Below, piece by piece: positions 54,286 through 64,000 of a stretch of DNA of 64,000 nucleotides. The notes under the pieces were generated by a model, which saw nothing but the letters and a program-made list of their open reading frames with translations, had not been told where the DNA came from and did no database searches. The stretch covers positions 10,186,001-10,250,000 of the forward strand of contig JAWHQI010000060.1 in the NCBI GenBank assembly GCA_033032865.1, read 5' to 3'. This DNA comes from Dactylorhiza incarnata (lineage: Eukaryota > Streptophyta > Magnoliopsida > Asparagales > Orchidaceae). Within the stretch, counting starts at the first letter, position 1. The number at the start of each line of letters is the position of its first letter. A program made the position numbers and the translations under genes.

Positions 54286-56769
54286 TGTAACACCATGTTT
54301 CTTCAATTTTAGCGTTTAGTGTGTTCATGATGCTCTAATGGCTTGTTTCTGACACATGTGCCCTATTGCGGCATGATCAAGAGTACATTTCACAACATTT
54401 CTTGATGTACACGACCTGACACATGAACATGTTGGTAACCTGGAACCTCCCCATAGCGTATTCACTCAAGACAGTAAGATACATGGCTAGGACACATGGA
54501 CAAATCGTAGACCGTTAATATATACATGTCGAGTTGTAGGCCCTATCCAATTATCAAGCACACTCAGTTCATAACAATAAAGTACAAAGCATTAGCACAA
54601 GACCATGTACTAGGTCGTGTTGGCCAATCTTTGATTCCAGGTTATGGGTTCAGTCATTTTGTATGGTATATGTCCCGACACGCGACAGTGTGTCCAAGTC
54701 ATATGTACGATGTAAAAGAATTTTTGCCTTCGTTTTGAGATGTTGATTTTGAGGTTGTGGATGCACATGACCTATATCTTTTCCTAATCTTAATGGGTCA
54801 TGATTGAAAGGTCAAAACCTGCTTTTTCCATTTACTTCATTTTGGTGTCTCTTGAGAGAGAATGAAGAGTAAGTTTTGGAGAAATACTTGATGATCTTGG
54901 CCTAAGGAGAGCCTTTGATTGGAGATTGAAAATGTGAGAGTCTGCAACTTACTTCTCTGATTGTTGTGAGCCTTCTGCAAAGATTTTTCATGGTCGATCA
55001 CAAGGAAATTAAAAGAAGGTTACAATCTTTTTCTCCCTGGTTTAGGACTCAATATTTTTAATTTCATGTCTTTTTTACATTGGTGTTTCCTACCTTCACT
55101 AATTAATTTTTTTGGTGGAAATCATTGTTGGCATGAACCACTGGGCATGAGAGTGTGTCCCCGTCCTGATAGAAACATGTACTTGATAATTGATTCTGAG
55201 CTTAGGCATGGAGGTGAAGCAAGTTAACCCTTTTTGGTTGATCCGATGATGTTTGCTAATAACTCTCATCTAAGAGAGACATAGACGTGTTGACAAATAG
55301 TTATATGTCTATTCTTCATTAGTTTGTTTGGGGAAGGAGATCGAGACTGGATCTGTAACCTTTAGAAATTGTTGTAGGATTTAGGATTTTAGTGTGAAGC
55401 CTCGATTTTAGGTTCACCCCGTTTAAGAATATGAACAACTAGTGGTTCAGATAGATGTTAGTGTTTTGGTTTATGAATCATTTATATGTGATTTGGTCGA
55501 GGAGTTGTGAAGAGATTAGTCGTTCTTTATGAGAATGAGTACTCCACTAGTGTGTTGCAGAATGATAACCTAGTATATATGTGGTGAGTTGTGTGATGCT
55601 TGTTTATGGTCATGTGATATATAGTCTGCTGATAACCTAATATGCATGTGGAGATCTGTCACATGGGTTATAACCTAATGTATATATGACGAATGTCCAT
55701 GGTCGTGATTTTTGTAAAGAAGATTGAGTTACCCTTTAGGATATGCTGTGATGTTAGCTTTTGGACAAGACAGGCATGAACGTCCTTTGTCATGTGTTTG
55801 GCATAAAGACATTGGAATATCCTAGAGAATTTTTTGGGTGTGTATGTGTGTGTGAGAGAGAGTGAGAGAGTGTGGGGGCATAATGGGTAGCAAAACTATC
55901 CCAATGTGAGATTGGATTGCAATGTAGTATACCCTATCTAGGCAGACACAAATAACCATTGCTCAGATGGGAAAAATGTGCATAACTACATCAGACGAGA
56001 ATATTCATATATATGTTTCATACTTGCATACTTAGTTGTATTGAGTGTCTTGAATGTAATATGTGTTAATGAGATTAATGGCTTGATGGTGATGTTGTAA
56101 CTTAGGGCATGGTCTTATGTTACTTGTGGTAGGCTTCCATGATTAGGATTCTGGTATGCTATGTTTGCATAATATGCACTTTGAGCATGCCAATTGTAAA
56201 GAAAATGTTTAGTGTTTTAGATACATTGCATGTATATTGTGTTTACTCATTTTACATGTCATTATTATTGTACTCACGAAATGCTGATCTGCAGAATGGA
56301 GTTTCCCGAGATCCGCTAGGATTCCTAGGAGGAGAGGAGTCATTACACTAGTATTTGTCAGCTTTCAGTGACTCATGTTTTTTGTTCTTATTTGATTTGT
56401 GTTGAAGGACATAGTTCATAAGACTATAATTTGTTGATAAAGAATGATACCAAACTTCATAAAATATTTTTGGTTTTGAATTTTTCTGCATTTGTTGTAT
56501 CAGGCATGCGTTTCATAAAATTTATAATTTTATATTTGGTAAATGTACCGATAGTAATGCCCTTTTGAGACTATTATTTGGTTATTGTGATTTTGTAATT
56601 CATAGACTCTCTTTAGTTTATGCTTCCACATTAGTTTTGTGTACTACGTGGTTATTTGTTTGTTGAGATCGACCATATCTTTTATTACTTTACAATTTCA
56701 ATTTTGATGTTTTATGTTTTGGGGCTTGGCCTAACATAACGATATTACAGATGCATAGGAGGTGTTACA
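54286..56769. mobile_element. 2.5-kb solo LTR, TGTAACACC/GGTGTTACA ends
   Basis: Perfect 9-bp inverted ends TGTAACACC and GGTGTTACA. Flanking 5-mers CAACC (54281-54285) and CAATT (56770-56774) could be a target duplication altered by C-to-T changes. The DNA on both sides has related ACAAATCTG(T/C)CTC and CCTTCAC(C/T)GACCA motifs, as if one region was split. No primer site or coding was seen, so it is a solo LTR, Gypsy-like by its termini. Confidence 0.6.
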
Positions 56770-56774
56770 CAATT

Positions 56775-57572
56775 TGTTGTCTACCGAGCTATTTCTGACA
56801 AATCTGCCTCTGAGTAGGCCTTCACTGACCAGGACGCCTATGACTCTTAGCTTTCGACACCATCTCCCATTTCATCTTGTCGCTGACTCCTCAAAACATC
56901 AAGCAGTTCCATGCTCCACTCTTAACTTTCGATAATGTTCATAAATCAGCTTGTTGGATCTAGTAACCTTCGACGGAAGGCAAGAGGTTGAGGGGTCAGG
57001 GGGGGTGGCAGTCAAATAGAAACTATAGTGACTCAGAGGTGGAAGTCCCAGAATCATCTTCTTGACCACAATTTCTCCTCCTCGCCCCTAAATTCGTGGA
57101 AAAAAGAGTGTCTCCTCCAGTGCGAGATGAAGGATGGCGAGCGAAGATCGGCACAACCGGGCTTGGCGCAAGATAGATGGCGTCCGCTTCAGAAAATTCC
57201 TAGAGTGTCGATGAAGATGTTTTCAAGGTGCTCGGTGAGAAAATCCTTGGCCATTTTTGTGAGTTTGTGAACAAGATGAAACTCGAAATGTGCCCACCGG
57301 TCCCTTAGCTCCAACGATCAAGAGAGCTGGTGAGTTGAAGCCAGAGTCAGGGCGTCCCTCCATTGTTGTGGAGGACGATAGACCATGAATTTTGAGGACA
57401 AGGAGGACATCTTCACGCTGCGCTCACAGGATCCCATCCTAGTCGTCTCACATGAATTTTGTCATTTTTAATTAAATAAATATTAAATTTTCACGTAATC
57501 TCCACATGGACCCCAAATTAGCAAAATTCAAAGGACTCAACAAAAATTAGTTTAACAACTGAGATTAAGTTG
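56775..57572. other. unrecognised sequence
   Basis: Moderately GC-rich (56950-57400) with an open frame 57028-57270 of no known family. Possibly a decayed gene fragment; nothing firm. Confidence 0.3.
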
Positions 57573-57617
57573 CTCTCAAACTTTAAAGAAATAACAACAA
57601 CAACCACACTCAAGCCT

Positions 57618-58400
57618 TTATCCCACTATAGTGGGGTCGGCTATATGGATCCTTTGTCGCCATTGTGCCCTATCTTTAGTCATAATCTCACTAATGTCCA
57701 AGTACATCATGTATTTCCTTATAGTTTCATTCCAAGTCTTTATTAGTCTACCCCTCCCTCGTTTAACATGCCTAGTGACTAGACTCTCACAATTCACTGC
57801 CCAACACTCAGAACCATAGAGCATCGCTGGTCTAATTGCAGTACGATAAAACTTGCCTTTAAGTTTTAATGGTACTTTACGATCACATAAGATCCCTGAC
57901 GCGCGTCTCCACTTCAACCAACCCGCTTGTATTCTATGTGTCACATCTTTATCAATACATTCATCTATTTGAACTATCGATCCAAGATATTTAAAACACT
58001 CAATACGAGGAATATCTTTATCACCCAACTTAATAATGAAGTCATCCGTCCTTCTTGCACTGCTAAATTTAAGCTCCATATACTTCGTATTTGCCCTGCT
58101 CAACCTAAAACCCTTCTTTTTCTAAAGTGTCTCACCAAGATTCAATTTTTGTGTTTATACCCTCGCACGTCTCAATGACCAAAACAATATCATCCACAAA
58201 CAATAAACACCAAGGTATTATTGCTTGTTGGATGTCTGGTGAGCTCATCTAAGATAAGGGTAAAGAGATAAGGACTTAAAGATGAACCTTGAAGTAAGTC
58301 ATAGGGAATTCCTGTGTTAATCCTCCAGATGTCCTCACCCTTGTCATTGAAATTGTATACATATCTTTGATTATGTCAATCTATCATACATTTACTTTTT
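57618..58400 (-). pseudogene. RTE LINE reverse transcriptase remnant
   Basis: From the 5' side on the minus strand: GSSLSPYLFTLILDELT and a decayed catalytic strand with the ADD-box region (58250-58150), then, in one 161-codon frame, ELKFSSARRTDDF, FKYLGSIVQ, DVTHRIQAGWLKWR, KLKGKFYRTAIRPAMLYGSECWA, jumping to VKRGRGRLIKTWNE and the end. The stretch with MSVAEMRMLRWM that normally follows ECWA is deleted in frame. No longer functional. Confidence 0.88.
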
Positions 58401-58416
58401 TCTTTTTAAGACTCTC

Positions 58417-58530
58417 CATAAGATCTCTCTTGGAACTGTATCATAAGCCTTCTCCAGATCGATAAACAGCATATGCATAAGATCTCTCTTGGAACTCTAT
58501 CATAAGCTTTCTCAAGATTGATAAACAACA
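58417..58530. repeat. 59-bp tandem duplication in the LINE
   Basis: CATAAGATCTCTCTTGGAAC begins at 58417 and again at 58476; the two copies differ at several sites, so it is not very recent. Confidence 0.8.
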
Positions 58531-58969
58531 TTTACACCTTTCTTGTTTTCATGTTTTATCTCTCAAACTTTAAAGACATATTTCAACAAAAAATACCTAT
58601 TCCAAATGAGAGAATTTTAGATACGCTGCTCGCACGATATCTTCGTGCGGGACCCTTTTTCTTACAAAATTACAGTCGTAACGTCATCTACTGTTGTAAA
58701 TAATCTGTATTTTCAGTTATAAAGTACATTTGTAATTTAGTTCAAAAAATTCATTTTTAATAAGTGTATTTACACCCCCAATATATATGCTAATGAGTAC
58801 TTAAAATGACCGTAAAAATGCATTGATCAATATTTTGTGTTTTTTTTTGCAAAAAAATAAAAATATATCATATAAATATTTTTCTCGTAAGATGCTCCAT
58901 ATACTTTAGTTATTAGCTACATAATTTTTGTTTATTCCAAATTACTTTACTTTGGCACTTTGGCTCGTA

Positions 58970-60195
58970 GGAAAAGGTAGGCCTGAAACTGGTGCGGTTT
59001 GGTGCGGTTTGAGCCCAAACCGCAACCACACCGAAGAGGGTCGGTTTTGGACTTTACAAAACCGCACCGCATCAAAACCGTGCGGTGCATTTTGGCATTG
59101 GTGCGGTTTGGATTCGGTTTTTGCGGTGCGGTTTAGGTTTTTGCACATTTACCAAAACTTATCAAAAAGTACATAGACTATTTACATTTTATACCCAATA
59201 ATGTTATCCACTCAAAATTGTCTAACACGTGGTATTCTCTTAGAATTGGGTGATAACCATATATTCCAAGGACTCTATCATCACTTCAGTAACGATACTA
59301 TTTGTCCATTTACTATCAACCGTTTGATCATAAGATACATGTACATTTTTCTATAGTATATGAAAATAGTGAATATATTAAGCTATATTAGCTGAGCAAG
59401 TAGACATGTGATGAAAATTAGCATGACACTAAAGTTGTCATAGTATTATATAACCGTGACATTCAGATCAAGAAATTCATCGTATTATGAATTATGATTC
59501 ATAAAAGGTCACAAATCCTGAAGTACCACAAAGATCATCGTATTACGAATTATGATGAAAATTAGCTCTTCTACCTTTTGTTTTTTGAAGCACCACAAAG
59601 ATCCTCTTTTCTCTCCCGCATCAAAATTTTTTGTGTCAATTTTCTCTATCGCTTTTACAACAACAATTTTTTTTCTTTGACTCTTTCTCTTTGTCACTCT
59701 TTGAAGTAAGCATCCTATTACATTGGAAATTTTTTATACAATTTGATCCTAATTAAAATTGATATATCATGCTTATATAAAAATAATACCTACAAGGCAC
59801 GATCATTATTTCAGCGGTTCAGCCCACGGGTTCACCGTTCACTTCAGGCAAAGGAGGTAGTGACGTAGTGCGGTACTCGGTTAGATTTAGATACAGAGAT
59901 ACTTAGATTAAGTAATATTAATATATTCTATTATATAATTATAAGATATAAGATATATTAATTAATTTGTAAGATATATTATAAGATATAAAAAATATAT
60001 AATAATTATTGTGGTGCGGTGCGGTTTATTCGGTTTTGCCAAGGCAAAAACTGAACCGCACCGCAAGCCATGCGGTTTTCCAATAACCAACACCGCACCA
60101 CAACCACACCGTTCGGTGCGGTTCAAAAACGGTGCGGTGTGGTGCGGTGTTGCGGTTTTTTGCGGTTTCGGTCTATTGAGCACGGCTTAGGTCTT
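58970..60195. mobile_element. GGTGCGG-rich inverted-arm element, hAT-like
   Basis: Two arms, 58996-59150 and 60010-60175, made of GGTGCGGTTT/AAACCGCACC repeats in both orientations, separated by 860 bp of AT-rich DNA. The pattern parallels the hAT element at 8336-8888 (GGTTCGGTT arms). Ends TAGGCCTG and inverse of the CGGCTTAGG region are only weakly similar, and no target duplication was found. Confidence 0.5.
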
Positions 60196-60379
60196 TAAAT
60201 TTGAGAAAAAATAATATAAAAATACAGAAAATAAAAGTAGTTTAAAATGAATTTAAATTTATATATATATATGTAGATTTAAAAAAAATAGAAAATAAAA
60301 TAAAATTCAAACAGAAGAAAAGTACGGAACAATAGCCTCAAAAATGCTGACAATAGGATAATCTGCACACAATAAAAAA
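60196..60379. other. AT-rich spacer
   Basis: Short spacer between the GGTGCGG element and the MITE, no feature seen. Confidence 0.4.
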
Positions 60380-60585
60380 GGGATCCGGATCAGAAATGGA
60401 GGAGATCCATTTCACCATCCAATGGATAAGAAATGAGTAAAAGAAATCTAATGGTTGTGATTTTTTTGATTAAAAAAAACTATAAAAAGTTGGGAAAGGC
60501 TGAACCCGTCCGATCAAAAAGCGCTTAATCTGGACCGTGAAATGGACCCCTCCATTTCGTGAGAAATGTAGAGAATCCTGATCGA
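60380..60585. mobile_element. MITE-like inverted repeat in the gene promoter
   Basis: GGGATCCGGATCAG with GAAATGGAGGAGATCCATTT on the left is mirrored by GAAATGGAGGGGTCCATTTC (inverse strand) and ATCAGGATTC on the right. It lies 88 bp upstream of the start codon of the MAPK-substrate gene. Confidence 0.5.
60481..60489 (+). promoter_or_regulatory. TATA box candidate
   Basis: TATAAAAAG 184 bp before the start codon at 60673, inside the MITE-like repeat. Confidence 0.45.
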
Positions 60586-60672
60586 TAAAAAAGCAGTCTT
60601 GCCGCAGTTTCTCCTCCTCCTTCATAGTTCATATACGAGTCCTGTCTTCCATTTACAGAGTGTCCCATTTCC

Positions 60673-61002
60673 ATGGCCGGGTTGCAGAGATCTGCAGAAA
60701 CTTTCAGAAGATCAGGATCATCTGGACTGGTATGGGAGGACAGATTCCTCCAGGAGGAGATGAACACAAAAAATCCAAATAAAGAATACCACGATTCCCA
60801 AGAGTTCAAGCAATCACAAACCGGCGGAGCAGTCGCCGGGATGAAGCGCAGCCTATCCACCGGCGGGAGGGCTTACCGGGCAGGCTGCAGGGTCTCTCCG
60901 GCGGTCGATCCTCCCTCTCCAAAAGTCTCCGCCTGTGGTTTCTGCGGAGCTTTCAGCAAGCCTGGGGCTAGGAAGAAGACCAAAGCACTTCCTCGTCGAT
61001 GA
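60673..61002 (+). CDS. MAPK substrate protein, At1g80180/At1g15400-like
   Basis: 109 codons, single exon, intact. The N-terminus MAGLQRSAETFRRSGSSGLVW is the signature of a small plant family annotated as MAPK kinase substrate protein At1g80180 (MASS-type, MAPK substrates linked to the stomatal lineage in Arabidopsis). Conserved blocks follow: MKRSLSTGGRAYR (57-69), and RVSPAVDPPSPKVSACGFC (73-91) with two Ser-Pro sites at 75 and 82 that could be phosphorylated by MAP kinases. The tail is basic (ARKKTKALPRR). No signal peptide or membrane segment; family members are probably intracellular regulators. It is somewhat shorter than the Arabidopsis proteins. Start chosen from the conserved MAGLQRS and CCATGGC context. 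It is the only clear host gene in the window. Confidence 0.9.
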   Translation: MAGLQRSAETFRRSGSSGLVWEDRFLQEEMNTKNPNKEYHDSQEFKQSQTGGAVAGMKRSLSTGGRAYRAGCRVSPAVDPPSPKVSACGFCGAFSKPGARKKTKALPRR

Positions 61003-61279
61003 TTTTCAGGTGATCGTCGGCGTTTTGCCGGTGGAAGGGTTATAATAAGAGTAGCGATGGTTACACTCGATCGCCACTTCTGCTGTCTTTCTTCTACCGT
61101 TCTACGCCTAGCTCTGGTTCGTTTGCTTTTGCGTTCTTAAAAGTTTGCGGTTTGTGTTTAATTACGGAAGGGAAGTTTGGAAGTTACTGAAGTTTATATA
61201 TACCGTTGTATTCACACGAGTCTGAAAGTTGTTGATTTTCTTTGCTTTTAACTCTGTTTTATTTTTTAGGGTTTAGGGA

Positions 61280-61320
61280 TTGCGTTCTCTCTTCTTCTTC
61301 TTTTTCTTCTTCTTCTTCCC
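61280..61320. repeat. CTT microsatellite
   Basis: Imperfect (TTC)n run TCTTCTTCTTC; accounts for the Glu-rich end of the minus-strand frame across it. Confidence 0.85.
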
Positions 61321-61393
61321 TGAAATTATGTTTATTTCTTGTACATATACATGTAATAGTATGTTCTGTGTTGTTATAATTGGTGCTATAAAC

Positions 61394-61640
61394 CTCTAGC
61401 TGTGAGGTGAAGTTCCTCGGAGTTGAATTGCCGGTGATCGTACCCTCGCCGGAGATACGGGAATAGTAGTCGGCGTTCATGGCTGGTTTTGCCCTGCCGC
61501 ATGTGCTCCTGCTGCTTATCGTGTACATTGAATCTTTAGCGCAGTACTTTGATCAAGAGTGAGCGAAGGTCGAAGAAGGAGAGATTAGGGTTTGGGAAGA
61601 GACGGGAGAGGAGGAAAGAGAGATTTGGGAGAAACAGGGA
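61394..61640 (-). other. possible first exon of an unrecognised minus-strand gene
   Basis: On the minus strand a pyrimidine-rich leader (TCTCTCTTTCCTCC, then CCAAACCCTAATCTCTCC at 61600-61580) is followed by ATG at 61528 and an open segment SRSTCGRAKPAMNADYYSRI and GEGTITGNSTPRNFTSQLE, ending at a possible donor GAG/GTTTAT (about 61394). The leader looks like a plant 5' UTR, but no following exon was found and I do not recognise the protein. On the + strand a 27-codon ORF (61480-61563, MAGFALPHVLLLLIVYIE) with a hydrophobic core overlaps it; either could be chance. Confidence 0.25.
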
Positions 61641-61750
61641 AGACTAGGCTTCTTTCTTATTCAGTGGGCTGGGAAAGCTGGCCACGTGGCAGTGCATAAT
61701 TCGCCGCAGAGCAACCCGTGTGTAAATTTGTGTGCGTGAAATTATCGAGA

Positions 61751-61900
61751 TGAGCGTATATTTCATCGGTGCGGGATCTGACCGAAAATCTGGGGCTCTG
61801 TTAAAGTCCGATCAATTTTTTTAAAATCTTTTCGGCTGGTCGTAAAAATCGGCTGATCGAACAGCTCAGATCTCACCCGCATTGATTAAATATACGCTCA
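61751..61900. mobile_element. 150-bp MITE
   Basis: TGAGCGTATATTTCATC at the left and its inverse TGAGCGTATATTTAATC at the right, continuing as TGCGGG-type sequence in both arms. No coding, no clear target duplication. Confidence 0.65.
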
Positions 61901-62285
61901 GCCTACCTAAAAATAAATCCGGATTAATAGGCCGGGCGATCCAAACAGCTACTGTGAACCCCCTAGATAAGAAAAGGGCATCCCGGTGCTCAAAACATCC
62001 CCGCGCAGTCAATTGTGGATCAAAAAAAAATTATATTGGGGGGCACAAAAAAATTTCTAATGAACATGCACAATACCACGAAATTGCTCTACCAACCTTC
62101 CATTTCTATCAACATAACTCAAACAAAGTGACATTTGTTTCTATTTGACACATCACTATCAGCTAGAATCGAAAAGAAGTCATCACCAAACTCTTGCATA
62201 TAATCATTTTTGGTTGTGCGAATAGCCAATTTATGTATGTGAATAGTCAAATTACGGTGTGCTTATAACAAATTACAAAAAATAA
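61901..62285. other. spacer, no recognised feature
   Basis: AT-rich; a chance frame at 61882-62148. Confidence 0.35.
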
Positions 62286-62475
62286 TGGGGGCACGTGTCC
62301 CTTGCGCTCCCCTCTAGATCCGGAGAGAGGGTCGGGGCAAGGGTCCCACCATAAGAGTCGTGAAAAGTAGGCAAAATTTACCCTGCATTTTTGCAAGAGG
62401 CTGTCGAGCCCATAACCTCAAGATCACAAGACTACCTCAATCGCTGCATCAAGACTCCCTTCTGCGAACCCACTA
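62286..62475 (-). mobile_element. Au-like SINE
   Basis: On the minus strand: TGCAGCGATTGAGGTAGTC (A-box region), GGTTATGGGCTCGACAGC (B-box-like, GGTTCGANNCC degraded), then AGCCTCTTGCAAAAATGCAG and GGGTAA, ending in CCCTTGCCCCGACCC-type sequence. The GCCTCTTGCA-AAATGCAGGGTAA block is diagnostic of the Au SINE family found across flowering plants. Diverged, so old. Confidence 0.75.
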
Positions 62476-62528
62476 GATATATACATAAAACCGTCTTGAT
62501 GGTAAATTTTGCTCCTGTTTTTTTCTTA

Positions 62529-62963
62529 GTTTTCGGGTGGTTATATTTGCAGGCCCTAACGAGATAGTTGCAACCCAATTTTTACGAGTTATTACGCGTC
62601 TTTTGAAAATACTTTTTGCCCATGCATTTTTAGGAAACGTGTTCAACATGAAAGTTGTAGAATTCGACGAGATCTACAACTTTTATGTTGAACACTTTTC
62701 CTAAAAATGCATGCACAAGACGTATTGCCGCCTTGATTGAAACATGGGCGTAATTATAGCGAAGTTTTGGAAGTACGTCTTGTGCGTCCATTTTCAGGAA
62801 AAGTGTTCAACACAAAAGTTGTAGATCTAGTCAAGATCTACAACTTTCATGTTGAACACGTTTCCTAAAAATGCATGGGCAAGGAGTATTTTCAAAAGGC
62901 GCATAATAACTCGTAGAAATTGGGTTGCAAATATCTCTTTAGGGCCTGCAAATATAATTACCC
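62529..62963. mobile_element. fold-back element of two nested hairpins
   Basis: Arms 62535-62730 and 62768-62963 are inverse copies (about 93% identical by eye), starting GGGT(GG/AA)TTATATTTGCAGG. Each arm itself contains a smaller inverted repeat: AGGAAACGTGTTCAACATGA and TTATGTTGAACACTTTTCCT around a short loop. TTTTCTTA on both sides (62521-62528, 62964-62971) is a possible 8-bp target duplication. No coding. Confidence 0.8.
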
Positions 62964-62971
62964 TTTTCTTA

Positions 62972-63387
62972 TTGTTCCTCAATCATATATTTTTTTGCTT
63001 TGAAAGTTAAGGGACGTGCAAAAATGCATTCCAACATCTTTGGAAACTTCAACATTTTCAAACAATGCCAACTCTTTTGAACTCATCATTATTAATTAGG
63101 TAAGCCCTAAACACAATCGACACACAACGCCAAATGACTAAATGAACCAATTTACAATCACAAAATCTGAATACTAATGCAATCTAGGATCAAAGACTAA
63201 TGCAATCACAATTTACAAATAAATAAAAAACAATCTAGGATCAAAAAATCTGGGCAAACTGATATAAACAATAAAATTTTGGGATTTTATGAAGAAGCTA
63301 GGAATAACATTCCAGAAGCTAAAATACATAAAATCTGGAGGGTTAACAGATTTCTGGAAGGTGGAATAACAATCTAGGATCAAAAAA
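62972..63387. other. spacer with short AATCTAGGATCAAA repeats
   Basis: AATCTAGGATCAAA occurs at about 63182, 63232 and 63371 and CTTCCAGAAATCTG-type sequence occurs in both orientations. No gene. Confidence 0.4.
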
Positions 63388-63922
63388 GGGAAATGTTATT
63401 CATGCCCATATTTCCAAAGAAGCTAAAATTTGTTATTCCAACCTTCCAGAAATCTGTATATGACCTTGAATAGAGCTACATGTGAAGCCTATCAAATGGG
63501 CCTCCCGGATATGCATATGCATCCCAAATGATCCCAACAAGCCATAACCCTCTAAATCTCCAACATACAGGCGAGTGGTTAGGGCACACATCGACAAAAT
63601 GGGGAAGGGTTAACTTACGTCACCGTCCAGGCGTGTGTAAGGCTTGGCCGACTAGCGAGGAGAGGGCGCCATCGAGAGGAGGGACGCGGCGAGGACGCGG
63701 CGAGCGAGGTACAGGGCGAGGCACCGACGAGCGGAGGGACATGGCGAGGACGACAGCCGGCGAGGGAATCGACAATCGGGGGAAGGGTTAATCGGCACGC
63801 ATGAGAGAAGAGAGGGGAAAGTGTGGGTACAAATAATAAATTTTGGGGGGTTTTAAAATTTAATAAAAATAAGATGTAAATGAGTGTGAATATCCATTTA
63901 TGGGGTATGAATAACATTTCCC
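63388..63922. mobile_element. non-autonomous TIR element
   Basis: GGGAAATGTTATTCATGCCC at the left and inverse GGGAAATGTTATTCATACCC at the right; 535 bp. The interior has a GC-rich GGCGAGGACG(C/A) repeat zone (63655-63790) whose open frames on both strands look like composition effects. Superfamily uncertain; no clear target duplication. Confidence 0.7.
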
Positions 63923-64000
63923 TTTATATTTCATAGCATGCATGCATACAAATACATGTAGGAGAGGAGCTCCATGAGATATTTTTGTACATATATGTTA

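Larger units (their letters stand above)
57590..58559 (-). mobile_element. RTE-type LINE, 5'-truncated
   Basis: Flanked by a perfect 17-bp target duplication CTCTCAAACTTTAAAGA (57573-57589, 58560-58576). On the minus strand it contains RTE RT sequence and ends with CACTATAGTGGGATAAAGGC then GTTGTTGTTGTTATTT, the short-repeat tail of plant RTE elements. About 970 bp of an element normally over 3 kb. Confidence 0.92.

Noticed and set aside
54071..54319. Ser/Pro/Thr-rich protein of 82 codons
   Set aside because: Ends inside the solo LTR and lacks any known family.
63528..63791. Arg/Gly-rich 87-codon frame and its opposite-strand partner
   Set aside because: Both lie in a GGCGAGG repeat zone inside a TIR element; no domain and no codon signal.

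Overview
This window is nuclear DNA from a flowering plant with a repeat-rich, probably large genome. The evidence is Copia, Gypsy-type, CACTA, Mutator, hAT, RTE-LINE and Au-SINE sequences with plant-type domains, a captured plant MADS-box exon, and one intact plant gene of the MAPK-substrate (At1g80180-like) family. No grass-specific or eudicot-specific signature is decisive; a non-grass monocot is my weak guess. Almost everything between 0.97 and 58.6 kb is transposon inside transposon.

Left part (1-13,188). A CpG-rich minisatellite opens the window, and a second copy lies at 11.7-13.0 kb. In both, the repeat unit switches strand part-way through. Between them lie a Copia element (966-6102, minus strand, 164-bp LTRs) whose gag is fused to reverse transcriptase by an internal deletion and whose 5' LTR holds another LTR-like insert; a decayed MuDR-type transposase with a MITE in it (6.3-7.9 kb); and three hAT-like non-autonomous elements with 8-bp target duplications (8336-8888, 9152-9981, 10728-10925).

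Centre (13,189-53,572). One old Copia element (here F, minus strand, about 4.2 kb of its own sequence) has been pushed apart to 40 kb. Its gag, protease, integrase, RT and RNase H pieces reappear in order between insertions. The insertions are: a hAT carrying a complete B-class (AP3/DEF-like) MADS-box first exon (13843-14874); an LTR-bounded element G (17320-24192) with a truncated CACTA element inside (18318-22069, TNPD fragment); and element A (24413-52641, TSD CTTAT). Element A has a 4.9-kb solo LTR in its left LTR (24967-29886, TSD GCTTG), a CACTA element (33992-40252, TSD CTA) and a second member of its own family, element B, in inverse orientation (41654-49924, TSD CTATG). A and B are SIRE/Maximus-like Copia derivatives that carry only a gag-like ORF with no zinc knuckle and no visible pol. 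In A this ORF is intact (536 codons).

Right part (53,573-64,000). A 2.5-kb solo LTR and a 5'-truncated RTE LINE (17-bp target duplication) sit in unrecognised low-copy-looking sequence. A GGTGCGG-rich inverted-arm element follows. The one convincing host gene, a single-exon MAPK-substrate homologue (60673-61002), has a MITE and TATA box just upstream. Beyond it lie a possible first exon of a minus-strand gene, a MITE, an Au-like SINE, a striking fold-back element made of two nested hairpins (62529-62963) and a final TIR element.

The genes do not form a pathway; the logic of the window is insertion history: F, then G and A into F, then solo LTR, CACTA and B into A. I see no tRNA, rRNA or CRISPR.
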